Assembly (NCBI RefSeq): GCF_964340395.1
Contig: NC_135549.1
Location: forward strand, 25,131,342-25,195,341
DNA length: 64,000 nucleotides
Origin: Glandiceps talaboti
Taxonomy: Eukaryota > Hemichordata > Enteropneusta > Spengelidae
Direction: 5' to 3'
Of this stretch, positions 1 through 21,376 are shown piece after piece (position 1 is the stretch's first letter; the number at the start of each line of letters is the position of its first letter). The notes under the pieces are model-generated. The model made no database searches, was not told where the DNA came from, and saw only the letters and a program-made list of their open reading frames with translations. A program made the translations under genes and the position numbers.

Positions 1-357
1 GACCAAAGTAGATGTGATGTTCAATTTGTTGATTACTAGGGAATATTTTGGATAATATTTTTCGTCGTTCGGCCAAGGAAAATACGAGTGACCTAAGGGG
101 CCTTTGTCACCACGAGTTGCTAGACGAGTAGTGAGAACCCTTAGGTCACGAGTATTTTGTGAGTATTTTCATGAGTATTGAAATTGAATGAAGAAAAATA
201 TTGGCAAATAACAATGATACCAGCGCCAGTAATATCAAAGACAAATCTGGGAAAGTAATGGCAATTTTGAACATTTTGACTTTTAGTTCACACATAGCAG
301 AACCAGTGACGTAGACACGAGTTGTCATTACGTAGAACGACCAGAGTATATATGTCA
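1..357 (-). repeat. Dispersed foldback repeat, copy 1
   Basis: Shares several blocks with 10690-11020 in opposite orientation: GACCTAAGG near the centre, GAATGAAGAAAAATRTT, AGCAGAACCAGTGAC. The middle part (about 87-163) is itself an inverted repeat around GTGACCTAAGG/CCTTAGGTCAC. A non-autonomous DNA-transposon-like element is the simplest reading. Boundaries are approximate, and the left end may run out of the window. Confidence 0.6.
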
Positions 358-662
358 TATTTTTTTTTTCAACTTGGCTTTTGCATCGTGTACTGGTTAG
401 TTGCAGTGACTAAGAACAAAGCAAACTGTGACCCCCCAGATGAGAGTCTGGGAAAACTATATTCCATCTCCCCCTCCCAGATATATCACTGGGAGCAGGA
501 ATATTTTGCATCCAACATTTCAGGCAGGATGATTTAGACACCTTTGCAACAGGATATCACTTCACAAGTGACTGATACATCTAATAGTTACAACAAAAAA
601 GGCCTCATAAGCCCATTTTCTATGATTTGAATTTGAAAGAAATGTACTGTATGGCTTTCGGC

Positions 663-686
663 GGGGGGGGGGGGGGGGGGGGGGGG
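663..686. repeat. G homopolymer run (about 24 nt)
   Basis: Uninterrupted G run in AT-rich flanks. Can form G-quadruplex and is prone to length miscalls. Confidence 0.9.
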
Positions 687-2788
687 TAGTTGGGTTTTCC
701 TTGGGGAGGTCTCGAAGGCAGAGCTCCCAGTGGCAACGAGAGTCGAGTCTGAATAACTGAGACTGGGTTTTCATGTCATGATAGAGATATTGAACACAAT
801 GTCCCTTGTACATGAAAATCATCTTGTCAGCTTACATTTAGACTAATGGTAAAACTAGCAATCAATGCATGTTTGTATGACATGATAAATATTAATGAAG
901 TGAAAGACTGCATCATGATCGCAATGTATTAATTATGCAAATTAATTAATTAATTATGTAAATTAATATAGTATGTCATGGTTGAGACTTTCCTTTGACA
1001 TAACTTTGATATGAAATTATACATACAGTAAAATGAGGGAGAATTCAATCCTGACTACATTGGAAATGAGCTGTTATTTATTTTATTGTATATATTTGTG
1101 TTTGCGTGTACATGTACATCTAAAGTCCCCCAATGCCAAAATGGTTTATTGTGATAACTGTTCTCTAGATGTGTGTATTTATCTAGGAAATAACAGACTA
1201 AAAGTGTAGACCTATGTTTGTTGATCCACATTGCTGTCGCTTATAGTCATGTGGAGCGAAAACAACAACAATCTTTCAACTCTTAAAGGAAATGAGCTGA
1301 TTGATAAAAAAATAGACTAAATTCTTGTTATGTAGTTAGGCCCCAGACCCCCCAACCCCCCACCCCCTTCTAACTTAATTGGCCAGAATCCATAAGTTGT
1401 TTCAGACAGCACAATCAATTTCAAATCAGTATGTAGTAGTATGTTACTTTGTAGTACTATGAATACAAAGCCAGTATACAGTGAGAAAAATGCTCTTTAT
1501 TGACACCTCTATCAATGTATTTTTATTGCCATGTATTTACTGTAATGAAAAGCCTTCCATTAATTTCTCAATTTGATGATGTGTTGTTTTGTTGTGTTTT
1601 AGAAATATTTGTATTTAAGTGAACTATTAATCTCAGGCTACATAACAGATTGCATTAAACGTAAAATTGTTTTTGTCAGATGAGAACAAAGCTAGTTCAA
1701 CCCATCCACAAACTAAAAGAATCACCATATTATATTCTACATTAAACTATTGATCTCACCCTATAAAAAGGACATGATATACTCAGTAGACACAATATAC
1801 AAAGTACGTGTAAACAAGCTAATATCAGTTTCAGTGAATATTTATGCCTTTGGTTGTTTTTACAAGGGGATCCGATGCCAGATATAGATACAAAATGTAT
1901 ATAACAAGGTGTTGTGGGGATTTGCAACAAATGTTTAACGCCTTCTCAGACGTGTACTTTATTTCCTTGGTTCCATTAGTTTAAACTTGAAGTCTGTGTT
2001 ATTTAAATGTATGACTATGATCGACTGTTTCGATCTATACATGGTGCCATAGTCTAGATACTAACGTGGTATCAAATCAGCAGAGAGATCTAGAGATTCG
2101 ATGAAGGATAGTACTACTACTAGACTAGTGGCATCATTTCTTTTAGACTGTTGTTGTCTGGACCCAGTTTCCGACATACTAGCTGTACATTGAACCCAGT
2201 ATTTTGAGACAGTGTTCAGCAGCAGCCACATGAAGTGGTGATGCTTGTTTAAGTTTTCCATGTTTTTGTATGGCTGTGGTTGTTTGTGGAAAAATTACAA
2301 ATAGTCTGAAAAATAGATAATATGTGAGGTACCTAAGACTAAGTTCCCAGTTTATGTTATTTTTGTTTTAATTAGTAAATTACAGCTAAACCAGGATTGT
2401 TTATTCTTGGATTAGATCCATAATGATCTCATTACTTAAAATTCACTTTTTCAGTGGATTAAATTTTGTTTTTGCAGAAATGGGTTACTCATACATGTAT
2501 ACATATATTAATTTATGTTCATATTTATCCAAGGCACTTCAATGAAAAGTCATTTTGGATTTTACTCTCACAAAGAAGACGGCGTATGATTAGTGCAAAA
2601 CAAAGTCTTCCATTTTACTTATTTGTGCAAATGAACTCCATCTGTTGCAAAAAGTGTATGCATACATACTTGAGTTGGCTACTCATACTCTGGAGTGCAG
2701 GGAAATACTTCTCAACAGTGCCCTCACAGTCCAACTACAGCAAGCTGATCATACTAATATGTCAATGTTCCGTAATGTTTCATGGCAG

Positions 2789-11959
<9,171 letters not shown>

Positions 11960-14900
11960 AGAGAAAGGAGACAATAGTGTGTGTGGAACAATCAAGACTT
12001 ATGTACGCTGTTGCATGATGTACTTACAAATAGTCATGTTTGTAGTCTGCAGTCAATAGCTGTAGCTAGTAGCTAGGACAGAGACGCTGTATGAAGACAG
12101 TGTGCGCAGTACCTTCAGATGCCAGTCTGTAGTGTAGTATACAGATTTAGTGGCCAGGATGATTGCCAGTCTGTGGATAATATATACAGATTCAGTGGCC
12201 ACAATGATAGGGAGTCTGTTGGAATGGATGCAGATTTTGGTGGCCATGCTGATAGCTACTTAGTTTTTAGAATGTAGCTGTATGTGTCAGTGTTAAATAT
12301 TTGTCAACACGTACCGTGGAAATTTGTGTATTATGTTATTGGTCACGTTGAAACTGCCATTGCGTGTGTTCTCTGATTTTTTTTCTGTTTTCGTTGTTTT
12401 GTTTTTATTTTTGTTTCACGTCCTCCAACACTTTGTTGTGTCATAAGCCCAGTGTTTACCCACCTTGTTGTCATAGCAGAACACAGAAACAACAAAATGA
12501 TATATTTACTCCATTATTTCATGCCGTGTGTCACAGTATTTCCTAGCTCTGGAAATGCCACCATGCCCAAGATACTTAAAAATCTGTTGTTGTTTAAACA
12601 AATACAAAGTACAAAAAAAAAATTAGAGGAGTCTTATATTGAACTCAAAGTCAGTCTTACCATTAAAATTGACAGAAAAAAAGTTAGCAATACTGTTTTA
12701 ACAAGAGGAAAAACAAAACTTATTTCTCATTACTATGTAGTTTAGCCGTCTTGGTGTACTGTCGTGTTCGTGTTTTTTTTCGTAGTCATGATGGTCAAAC
12801 TTATAGAGAAAAAAAAAATGATGAAAATTTATCAACTGCCAACTATCATTACAAAAATAACTTTTTTTGTAATGTTTATGCATCCCCTGGGGCTTGCCAG
12901 TAGATTCTATATTTTTCCATCCATTTCTTGTACTTCAAAACCGTAAACTTATACATAACATAAAGTGACGCATACATTAGATGCCAACTCAGTATGCTGG
13001 TGTAAAAGCAGGAGCAAAATCTAATGTTGTTGCTCACATCAGGGACAACAAAACAGAGCTTACCAGGAAGATTGCACGAAGCGAAGCATTGAAAATCCCA
13101 ATAGCTGTAACTTAAAGTTTGTTGTTGTTTTTCAAAAAAATTTATAATTTTTTCCACTTAATTATGTTCTACTTGATTGGGCATGCGTGATTGCTTTATG
13201 ATGAAACCCATATCAGAGCCAATAATTTGTAATTCGTTGACCCAACAAGTTAATGGTCCCGATTGTTTGTTTGTACTGTTTTACACATGGATGTCAAGCC
13301 TAGTGTATACAGTAACAATCAATGTTTCGTAGAGAGGTAATTCAGCGAATTTGAAGGATCGAGCTGTTTCCAGTAAAAAGTTTTGTGTATTTATTAACGG
13401 TTTTTAGAGATGAACAAAAAATTAGCTTAATTAACATTACAGCTATTGGGGCTTTCAGCATGATAAATCAAGATTTTGTGTGCCAGCAACATGGATATGT
13501 ATTTCTTGGTAAAAATGTGAACCATATCGTACGTACTATATTGCCAAATCCTGTATCATACTCCTACAATACAGTGGACACATCCGACCTGCAGTGTTGT
13601 CCATGTTTCAAAACAAAAACAGCTTTCATAACATGCTGTTTTTTGGAATAATACAGTCAGTAATCTGAACTGACAACAATGACACTGTCTTGCCTTAACA
13701 ATAATGAACTCACTACATAACAAGTTCCAATGAATTAAATGACTCTGTGGGTCCATATCATAACAGTTTGATTCCGTGTACAATTAGAAAATAAGCAACC
13801 ACTGGTTTCTTTATATCCATATCCAACAACCATTCTTTTGAGATCTTTTTTTTTGTCACGTCTTAATTTAAATTTGATGCACAAATGATGTCAGATGCCA
13901 AAATTAGTTTTTAAGAGCTGAAAATTTATTTGAATTCACTCACTCACTCACTCACTCACTTAAATGCTATTAAGAATGATATTCATTTGTTTTTGTATTA
14001 TATTATTACTTTTTTGTTTTTCAAAAAATCTTCAAATTATTATTTTGTAATTTCTAAAGTAGAACAAGCAATTCCCAGGAAGACAGAGAGAAAGAGAGAG
14101 ATAGTTTTTAAAGTGTAGTATTTATTTGTAATACCAGTGTTTGGGATCGTTGTCGACTGTTAGCTGTGAAACTTAAAATGTTTCAAAAATGAGTTTCATG
14201 GAAAATGGATTGTCAAAACAAAACAAAAACAGAATTCTTTTTTCAAAATCTGTCCTGCTTTCTTATTTATTTGCGACACGTTATTTTCAAAGCATGTGTG
14301 TTGATAGAGCTGTCCGTGCAATTCACAAAAGTGTAAAACTGCAAACCTCGTTTATTTTTCCGATAATTAGCCATCCATCCACCCATTGAAAGAGATAGAA
14401 ACAAATTGATGTTTTATTATAGTGACACAATTAGTGAAGAAAGGTGCAGCAAGATTTTAGGTTAGTAGTATGAAGTTTTACAAGTACGCTGACTGTTATT
14501 AGACAGACTTGAGAGATTTGTTGTTATGTACACGCCTCTAAAAAACACACTGGCTGTAACTGAAATATTTTTTTTTGATCAGACACCCAATTATACATTC
14601 ACTGAAAATTGTTAAAATATCAATAATCAAACATTGCATGTGTTAACTAGAGGTTGATTTTATCCATAAAGTAGTACAAAATCATAATTTCAAAATCTCA
14701 CAATTCACGATCACAATTTCAATAGGTTGAAATTGTGATCACACTGGGGTTGCTGATTTTAGTATACAGATCAAATATCAGTGTGGTGTGGTGTACCATG
14801 TGTGTACTGTTTAATGCACATATGTGTTTACCCCACAGTTGATTCAATACTTCTGAGTATACAGTATTATAGGTAAATCAGTATATTTAACAAAACAGTT

Positions 14901-17200
14901 TTTTTTTAAAATGTTTCAGTTGCAGTTAGTGCAGCTTAAATTACTTGTTAGTTACTCTGGTAGCTTATAGTTAGCAGGGGTGCCATCAATGAAGAATCTT
15001 ACAGAAGTCTAATAGTATGTATGTCATCATCGGAACGATTCATCATTGTTCGACCCTTCTGTAAAGGGTGGTCAAAGTTGCCATATGGATGAGCATTGGG
15101 TATTTATTTTGGATTTTTAATTGATACAACAACTTCACTATGTTTTTCTACTTGAAAAAAAGCAATGTGAAATAACATATAGTATGTCCTTGTTTGTGTA
15201 ACTCAATAAATTGCTAAAAGATGATGAAAGTGTGAAAAGTTTAATATTGTGTGTATGCACAGTTAACAAATATTTTACACATTTTTGAGTTACAAAAAAA
15301 GGATTTGGTATTTTACATGTGTTTTTTTTCAAGTAGAGAAAAATAGTAAAGTTGTTTTATCAATTAGCGATCCAAAATAAATACCCATTTGTCATCCATA
15401 TGGCAATTTTAAAAGAAGTGTATACAACAACAACTCTCTCAGTCAAAATGTTACCAGCTCACGACTAAAGCTATAAACTGGGGCAGTTGTGTTACTATGT
15501 AAGACTAAACTACTGAACTGAACTACTACACCAAATTGTTGTGTGTTGTGGAATGTGTTTCTGCCCTAATTTCAAGACATTTGAGAAGAGAATCAAATGA
15601 TTGTACAACAGACCAACAATATGACCAAAAAAAATCATACTACGGTATATACTATACACCCAGTAGTAATAGTTGGTGTATTTTGTATGGGTTGTTTTTT
15701 CTGTCTGTGGTCAACAATCATTTCAATACAATCATTTCACTGATGAGTATATTTTAATACACAATATTGAGATACTGTGATAGATTACGAATAGATATAC
15801 ATGTATTACAAAAGCTCTTGCCCCCCCCCCCCCCAAAAAAAAAAAAGTTGTGTGCACCTGGATTTTTAATTTAAATAATACAATCAAGTAATCAAATCTC
15901 AAATATTTGATTGATCAGCTGCCCAGATTCTGATTTTGTTAAAAAAGGGTACTTTAAAATGATTGGAATGGGATGTTGAGAATTCCTGATTCTGATTTGA
16001 TTCCTGTCAAAGACGTTTGAATAGTTTTGCCCGTCTTCAATAGCAGCTACAGTGCAATGCTTTTCAACAACTGTTATTTTACCAGAGATAGTGTGTCTGT
16101 TGTACGTTTTATTCATGCCATATAGGTATTTATTTTTTATCTACAGATTTTGAGAACAATACAACAGATCAATCAACATACAGATGTTTTTTTTAGTCTG
16201 ATACAGTGAATATTTTTTAGACAATTTTAGTCTCTATATATTGAAATATTCAGTTACTTTTTCACTTTGTTTCTTTACCCTCTACCCTCCCCCCCCCCCC
16301 TACTCCCCCTCCCACAGATGTGTTACCATGGTGAATTCAATTCCCCAGCAAGTTAGGTTCTAATTGGCTGTTTGTCATTACATAGTTTGACCAATTAGAA
16401 TGTGACTTGTAAAGTTGTGCAGCTCACTCCATTTCTCCATAATGTAAACTGTAAAAAAAAATTTAAAAAGTAAAAATATGCATGTATTGTGTATGATTGA
16501 AGAATTTCTAGACAAGTATATTGAGGCCATGGAGAAGTTAGTTTTTAAAAAGTCAGCACTATGAAAAAAAATAGTTTGGTAGTCTCAGATGTGTGAAACT
16601 GCATATATCTTCAGTCAGATTTACCCCTTGGGTAGAAATGACCTGCCAAAATTTCATATACATATGCACATTCACACATCCACCAGACTGTTATTTTCTA
16701 GTAAAAAATGTATCCGGGGAAAAAACCCACACCATAACTATCGTCCCACCATCTATTTTCGTTTCAACCACTTTTGTTCCCTGACTCTGGCATAGAGATA
16801 AACATGCCAGTCTATCGGAGTTGCTGTGTGTCACTCAAAGTAGAAGAGAAAAGAAAACATTGTTTTTTTTTGTCAAAGACACTTACTTTTAAAAAGAATA
16901 CAAAAGAAAAAAATCTGTTGAAAATTCTTAGAGCAAATAAAGTACCATATATAATAACGGATATGGATTATGACTGAGTTAATTGTATTGGAATGTTTAG
17001 TCGTGCTGGGAGGGAATAGAAGAAGATGCCTTGTTGAATGGTGCATGTATATTTTCAAAACAGGCACATAGATGTTATAAATATTGTTATCGCAACAAAG
17101 TTCTCCTCTGGTGAACGTCAAGCAGACCTTATAAATATAAATGGGGCTTTTGTTATGGTCCAGATGAAAAAAAAAAAGTGATTATGAGTTCGTGACAAAA
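11960..17200 (+). other. Probable FoxP 3' UTR and downstream DNA, no other gene seen
   Basis: No further coding exon is recognisable after the FoxP stop. The stretch is T-rich, and an AATAAA lies at 16936-16941, so a long 3' UTR (as vertebrate FOXP genes have) is possible but unproven. It contains a TCAC microsatellite (about 13936-13961), a foldback element (15068-15416) and C-rich homopolymers near 15822 and 16288. Confidence 0.4.
15068..15416. repeat. Foldback (MITE-like) element, copy 2
   Basis: Inverted ends: GTTGCCATATGGATGAGCA with GGGTATTTATTTTGGAT at the left, and their complements at 15373-15412 (ATCCAAAATAAATACCC, TCATCCATATGGCAA). Inner arms contain TTCTACTTGAAAAAAA and TTTTTTTCAAGTAGA. 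Same family as 3468-3806. Confidence 0.75.
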
Positions 17201-17980
17201 TGTGTACTTGCTCAGCTGGTTTGCCCTTAAAGCCAACCGGAGAGGTGATTCCCTGATCGAATCAAGACATGCAAATTACGGTCATATCGCCCTCTTTGTT
17301 CCTCGTCTCTAGTATCAATCGAGCATGCACAGTCACAGTGTATGGAGAATATCATTATTCGTAGCAACCACAGGCACTTGAATCAATCTATATTTTTTTT
17401 AATGTTATATTACTAGACTTTTGTTAAAAAATCATACAGATGTATGAAATTATCCGACATCTCATCCGGCCGCCGGTTAAATCCTCAGTCGAGGCAACAT
17501 TACACATGGTCTGTGGTTTTTACCGCGAAGTCTATTAATTACACACACAACTACAACCAGCGAGCGAGTTAAATGTTATATAGTCGATTTTATTCGACTA
17601 CATTAAATAATATCATAATGGATCAAATGTGAAATGGCAAATACTTGTAATAGCGCCCTCAATGTAAAACATAGACAATTATCTCTTGTTCAAGAACCAA
17701 ACATACTCGAAACCCTACCAGAGATATGGTGACACTGAGGCCCGGCACCGAGGTATCCGACCCTTGTTCATTTAGACATTTATAAATAAATGTTCGAGAG
17801 CTGGTTTAAAATATGTGACAGTATAATTTTCGTTGACAATGTCTACAGTTATGTCTATATGAACTTACTAAATTTTGTAAAGCAATGGATGAGATTCCTC
17901 AACATTGCAATTGCTGGATGATGTTGATATATTGGTACAGGCATATTACAGTACAGATTGAATGGGCCGCTAGCTATAAG

Positions 17981-18018
17981 ATTGAGCCATAGACCCGGTC
18001 TAGGGTCTATGATTGAGC
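17981..18018. mobile_element. Nano-palindrome family A (24 bp) with 7-bp direct repeats
   Basis: Insert 17988-18011 is a palindrome CATAGACCC-GGTCTA-GGGTCTATG, flanked by ATTGAGC at 17981-17987 and at 18012-18018. The flanks look like a target-site duplication. Two more family A copies are at 19109 and 52636. Confidence 0.75.
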
Positions 18019-18089
18019 AAACCAGTTACGGTGCGTGTGGGTACCCGTCAAGGGGGATTATCTTCCCCTTTCCTTTTTAACGTTTTATC

Positions 18090-18116
18090 AAGGTTTAGTG
18101 AATGAATTATCTGCAG
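18090..18116. repeat. 26-bp direct repeat bracketing histone H4 (downstream copy)
   Basis: AAGGTTTAGTGAATGAATTATCTGCA occurs (split as AAGGTTTAGTGAATG + AATTATCTGCA) here and at about 18755-18780 upstream of H4, where it forms the loop of a long inverted repeat. The H4 gene lies between the two copies. Confidence 0.85.
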
Positions 18117-18121
18117 GTGTT

Positions 18122-18165
18122 GGTGGTATCATGGGAGTGTAAGTTATAACTTCCATGGTGCTATC
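18122..18165. mobile_element. Nano-palindrome family C (28 bp) with near-perfect 7-bp flanks
   Basis: Imperfect palindrome CATGGGAGTGTAAG / TTATAACTTCCATG (18130-18157) is flanked by GTGGTAT (18123-18129) and GTGCTAT (18158-18164), 6 of 7 identical. It shares the CATGGAAGTRTAA core with the copies at 19178, 19404, 21384 and 39060. Confidence 0.6.
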
Positions 18166-18238
18166 AACATTAACAATGATTTAATGCTTGCTAGTTTGTC
18201 TGTTACTGGACTTCTGCTGAAAGGAAAAAGTGGTATGG

Positions 18239-18256
18239 TAGTTCTCCTTTTGGAGG
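18239..18256 (-). promoter_or_regulatory. H4 histone downstream element
   Basis: On the minus strand, 8-25 nt after the stem-loop, the sequence reads CCTCCAAAAGGAGAACTACC, a purine-rich element where U7 snRNA pairs during histone mRNA 3' cleavage. Confidence 0.6.
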
Positions 18257-18263
18257 ATGTGGT

Positions 18264-18279
18264 GGCCCTGAAAAGGGCC
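18264..18279 (-). terminator. Histone 3' stem-loop of H4
   Basis: Minus-strand GGCCCTTTTCAGGGCC followed by ACCAC matches the 6-bp stem, 4-nt loop consensus bound by SLBP. It lies about 30 nt after the H4 stop, as in replication-dependent histone genes. The same hairpin ends H2B and H2A. Confidence 0.95.
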
Positions 18280-18308
18280 GTTTGGTTTGGGTTTTGTACT
18301 TAGAAAAT

Positions 18309-18635
<327 letters not shown>

Positions 18636-18672
18636 TTACAATAACTGATACCGAACTGAACAAATGCGTGTC

Positions 18673-18680
18673 TTTATATA
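18673..18680 (-). promoter_or_regulatory. TATA box of H4
   Basis: Minus-strand TATATAAA about 53 nt upstream of the ATG, a normal spacing for a short histone 5' UTR. Confidence 0.75.
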
Positions 18681-18714
18681 GCGTGAATACGAACGTGATA
18701 ACAAACTGCATGTG

Positions 18715-18828
18715 TATGTGCTTTACGACTTTCAAAGCCTTTTGATTGATACTTAAGGTTTAGTGAATGAATTATCTGCACCTTAAGTAAGTATCAATCA
18801 AAAGGCTTTGAAAGTCGTAAAGCACATA
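18715..18828. repeat. Long inverted repeat in the distal H4 promoter
   Basis: Left arm 18715-18758 (TATGTGCTTTACG...TACTTAAGG) is repeated inverted at 18781-18828 (CCTTAAG...CGTAAAGCACATA) with a single 4-nt duplication (AAGT) and no other mismatch that I can find. The 22-nt loop is part of the 26-bp sequence also present at 18090. Such a perfect cruciform-capable arm pair must be recent. Confidence 0.9.
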
Positions 18829-19068
18829 AACAATAGTTACAATAGCCCCTGATCCGATTAAGCATTACTCGTCCTGTCAATTTCACGGTTTCCCGCCTTT
18901 TTTACTTTACAAAAGAACTAAATGCCCATTGGCAACTTCAGTCTATATTTCCGCCAATAAGCACATGTTGTGAGCTAACTATCACGCCTTTTTTATGTAG
19001 CAGGATCCCACTTTTGCACGAAGCTCTGTCTAAAAATGTTCCTGATACCTTAGACCACTATAAAGAAG

Positions 19069-19144
19069 TGGACTGAGCTTCAGACCACGTTAGTGGTCAG
19101 AGTCTGAGCATAGACCCTCCACCGTGGAGGGTCTATGGTCTGAG
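19069..19144. mobile_element. Nested nano-palindromes: family B then family A
   Basis: Family B-like TTCAGACCACG/TTAGTGGTCAGAG (19079-19102) is flanked by ACTGAGC and TCTGAGC (6 of 7). Directly after it, family A palindrome 19109-19137 (CATAGACCCTCCAC / CGTGGAGGGTCTATG, perfect) is flanked by GTCTGAG at 19102-19108 and 19138-19144. The A insert sits in the B element's right flank, so it came second. Another degenerate B-like palindrome precedes at about 19048-19077. Confidence 0.7.
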
Positions 19145-19170
19145 CTAATCTATCCTGGAGTCTCCCCATA

Positions 19171-19226
19171 ATACATCCATGTACCTTACTAGTATATACA
19201 CGTTGGTTATACTTCCATGATACAAC
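19171..19226. mobile_element. Nano-palindrome family C (42 bp) with 7-bp flanks
   Basis: Insert 19178-19219 starts CATGTACC and ends GGTTATACTTCCATG. Flanks are ATACATC (19171-19177) and ATACAAC (19220-19226), 6 of 7 identical. The left arm is poorly conserved, so this is less certain than 19109 or 19818. Confidence 0.45.
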
Positions 19227-19403
19227 CTTCTTATGGAACGACCCCATCACAAGACTGTACCAATTGCTTACTTTTGTAAGGAAAACTTTAACAATTACGA
19301 GTGGAACTAGTGTAAAATAAACGACAAAAGACGACCAAATGCCCCCCCCCCCGAGAAAACAACAACTGATATCTACAATTGTCAAAGTTATAGAGGATCA
19401 ATG

Positions 19404-19454
19404 CATGGAAGTATAACCCACATAACCCACTCACCTGTGGGTTATACTTCCATG
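19404..19454. repeat. Family C palindrome with 19-bp arms
   Basis: Arms CATGGAAGTATAACCCACA and TGTGGGTTATACTTCCATG enclose a 13-nt loop. Flanking 7-mers (ATCAATG, GTAATAC) do not match, so no target duplication can be claimed. Confidence 0.8.
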
Positions 19455-19493
19455 GTAATACTGGTCATGTATGATGAAAGGTTAGGCCTAAAA

Positions 19494-19873
19494 AAAAAAT
19501 TATTTGGTTCCGGTTACCTGACCCCGGCCATAGCTTTTCACTGCCGATCCCAAAGTTTTTTAATGTATTCGAGAAAAAGTAAATAAAATCGCAAATATTG
19601 TTTAGTTTCAAGAGAATTGGTGGATGCGGCCGGAAACTGACATCAACATGAAAAGACAAAATAAACTGTTCTTCCAATCTCAAATGGTTGTACATCTGAT
19701 AGGAAGAAATGAACAACACAGAGACATATGGAAAACAATGGAAACGAATGTTTGCTAACCGGGACAGCGCAAATTCAAACAATCATTGTCAGTCAGGATA
19801 GCGGAATAGCGTAGTAGCTCACACCACTTAGTGGTCTGAGGTAGTAGTGATAGTCGCTCAAGTCTACAGGTAG
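19494..19873 (+). repeat. Interspersed repeat, copy 1
   Basis: Shares ATTCGAGAAAAA, GTGGATGCGG, GAAACTGACATCAAC, GTTCTTCCAA and GGAAAACAATGGAAA, in order, with 20050-20290 and, inverted, with 59030-59345. The end (GGATAGCGGAATAG...CAAGTCTACAGG) is shared with 20842-20890. Carries a family B nano-palindrome that the second copy lacks. Confidence 0.75.
19811..19847. mobile_element. Nano-palindrome family B (23 bp) with perfect 7-bp flanks and an empty-site paralogue
   Basis: Insert 19818-19840 reads CTCACACCACT-TAGTGGTCTGAG, palindromic except one position. Flanks are GTAGTAG at 19811-19817 and 19841-19847. At 20842-20890 the same flanking sequence occurs with only one copy of the 7-mer (GTAGCAG, 20860-20866) and no insert. 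Confidence 0.85.
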
Positions 19874-20049
19874 GTAAGAATATCTGAAAAAGTTGAAAAT
19901 GCTATTTTTGTCATTTTGAGGCAAAACGACATGTGAAGGATCCGTCTGTAAATACTTTTAAACTGAATGTATTGTGTTATAACACAAACATTGACAAAAG
20001 TTCCTTGTTTGTGGTTATAACGATAAAACAAGTTAGGCCTAATATTAGT

Positions 20050-20897
20050 AATAAAAAAAATTGTTTGGTTCCGGTTACTCGACCCACTAACAAGTAACGC
20101 GCCCGACCCCACCTAGCTTTTCACGCCAATCCTCAACTTTTGTTCACACATTCGAGAAAAAAATAAAATTGTGAAGTCTCGCAAGAAATAGTGGATGCGG
20201 AAACTGACATCAACTTAAAAAGACAATATTGAACTGTTCTTCCAACACAGAGACCATATGGAAAACAATGGAAAACATAACTAGACACTCACATATGAAA
20301 AAAATATATACGTGAATAAAATAAAAAATCTATCTACCCCACTTATTCTAAATTGAGCGTAATCGGAACCACGTAATGTTTTATCTTAGGCTTTAGCAGT
20401 GTTTTTTTTTCTTTTTCGTTAATGTTCAGTGCATTATAATAATGTTTTTGTAGATTTGTCAGTGGTGTATAATTTTATGACAGTTAGCCGCATTAAAGTA
20501 TATATTAAAGACCAACATATAGCTGTCTTGAAAGTTGAGGCTGATTCATCTTGTAAATCTTCTATTTCGTGACCGTATCTGTCAAGCTTTAATATTGAAC
20601 TTGCATGCGCATCAGTCAACCAACTATTTTTTTTTCAGCCTTATCTTTTTGTTATTGAATTTTTAGGAAACCCCATCGTCGTAAACCACAGCGTCTTTTA
20701 CGGCACCGTCTAGAAGAAATTACAGCTCTGGTGCGCGAGAATGGGGTACCCATCCTATGGCGTTGTTGCTAAACTATATAAGGACGTCTTGTACTTGAAC
20801 GACTTTAACGATAGCGAAAATTCTAAAAATCAAAATGTCAGTTAGGATAGCGGAATAGTGTAGCAGCGATAGTCGTTCAAGTCTACAGGTAGATAGG
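20050..20897 (+). repeat. Interspersed repeat, copy 2 (two separated parts)
   Basis: 20050-20290 matches the body of copy 1; 20830-20897 matches its end. The middle (20290-20830) is not present in copy 1 and shows no recognisable gene. Confidence 0.6.
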
Positions 20898-21165
20898 CTA
20901 AAGGATGTCAAACGTTAGAGTGAAAATTCCAAGGTAGGACCATTATACAAAATTGTGTAGGCTTGGTGTTTCACTCATACAACATAACATTTAATACACA
21001 CCCTCAGGTAACTTCTAATACAAAAGAAACAATTACATAGTGCCATGCACAATGGGAAAATCATCAAGTGCATGTTTTCATTAGAAGCCTGTAGTGTGAA
21101 CGAATTGCAATGCTTATCAGGTATTCAATGTGAAAGGATCCCACTGTGTTATTGTTAGTCTCGAC

Positions 21166-21188
21166 CTCAGACCACTTTAGGTCTAGAG
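21166..21188. repeat. Degenerate family B palindrome
   Basis: CTCAGACCACTTTAG-GTCTAGAG resembles the family B arms CTCAGACCAC/GTGGTCTGAG, but matching 7-bp flanks are not visible. Confidence 0.45.
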
Positions 21189-21376
21189 TTGCAATATGTT
21201 TAGCTCTGTGTCAAAAACGTAATGTTCCATGAGTGAAACACCGAGCTAACATCATTTTAGCTATAAAGATATAGACTACAAATGTATATCCTACCCCCAT
21301 ATACATGTCACGACCTTCTACCCCATACGGTAACCTATTACAACTATACTCTATAACAATTCAAGGTTTTCCAAGT

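Larger units (their letters stand above)
1..2788. other. Non-coding DNA upstream of first recognised FoxP exon
   Basis: I see no convincing coding exon here. Open frames are short, lack family resemblance and mostly lie in repeats. Contents: a dispersed foldback repeat (about 1-357), a G homopolymer (663-686), and AT-rich unique-looking sequence. The missing amino-terminal FoxP exon(s) and promoter are either upstream of the window or too short to recognise here, so this is most likely FoxP intron. Confidence 0.6.
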
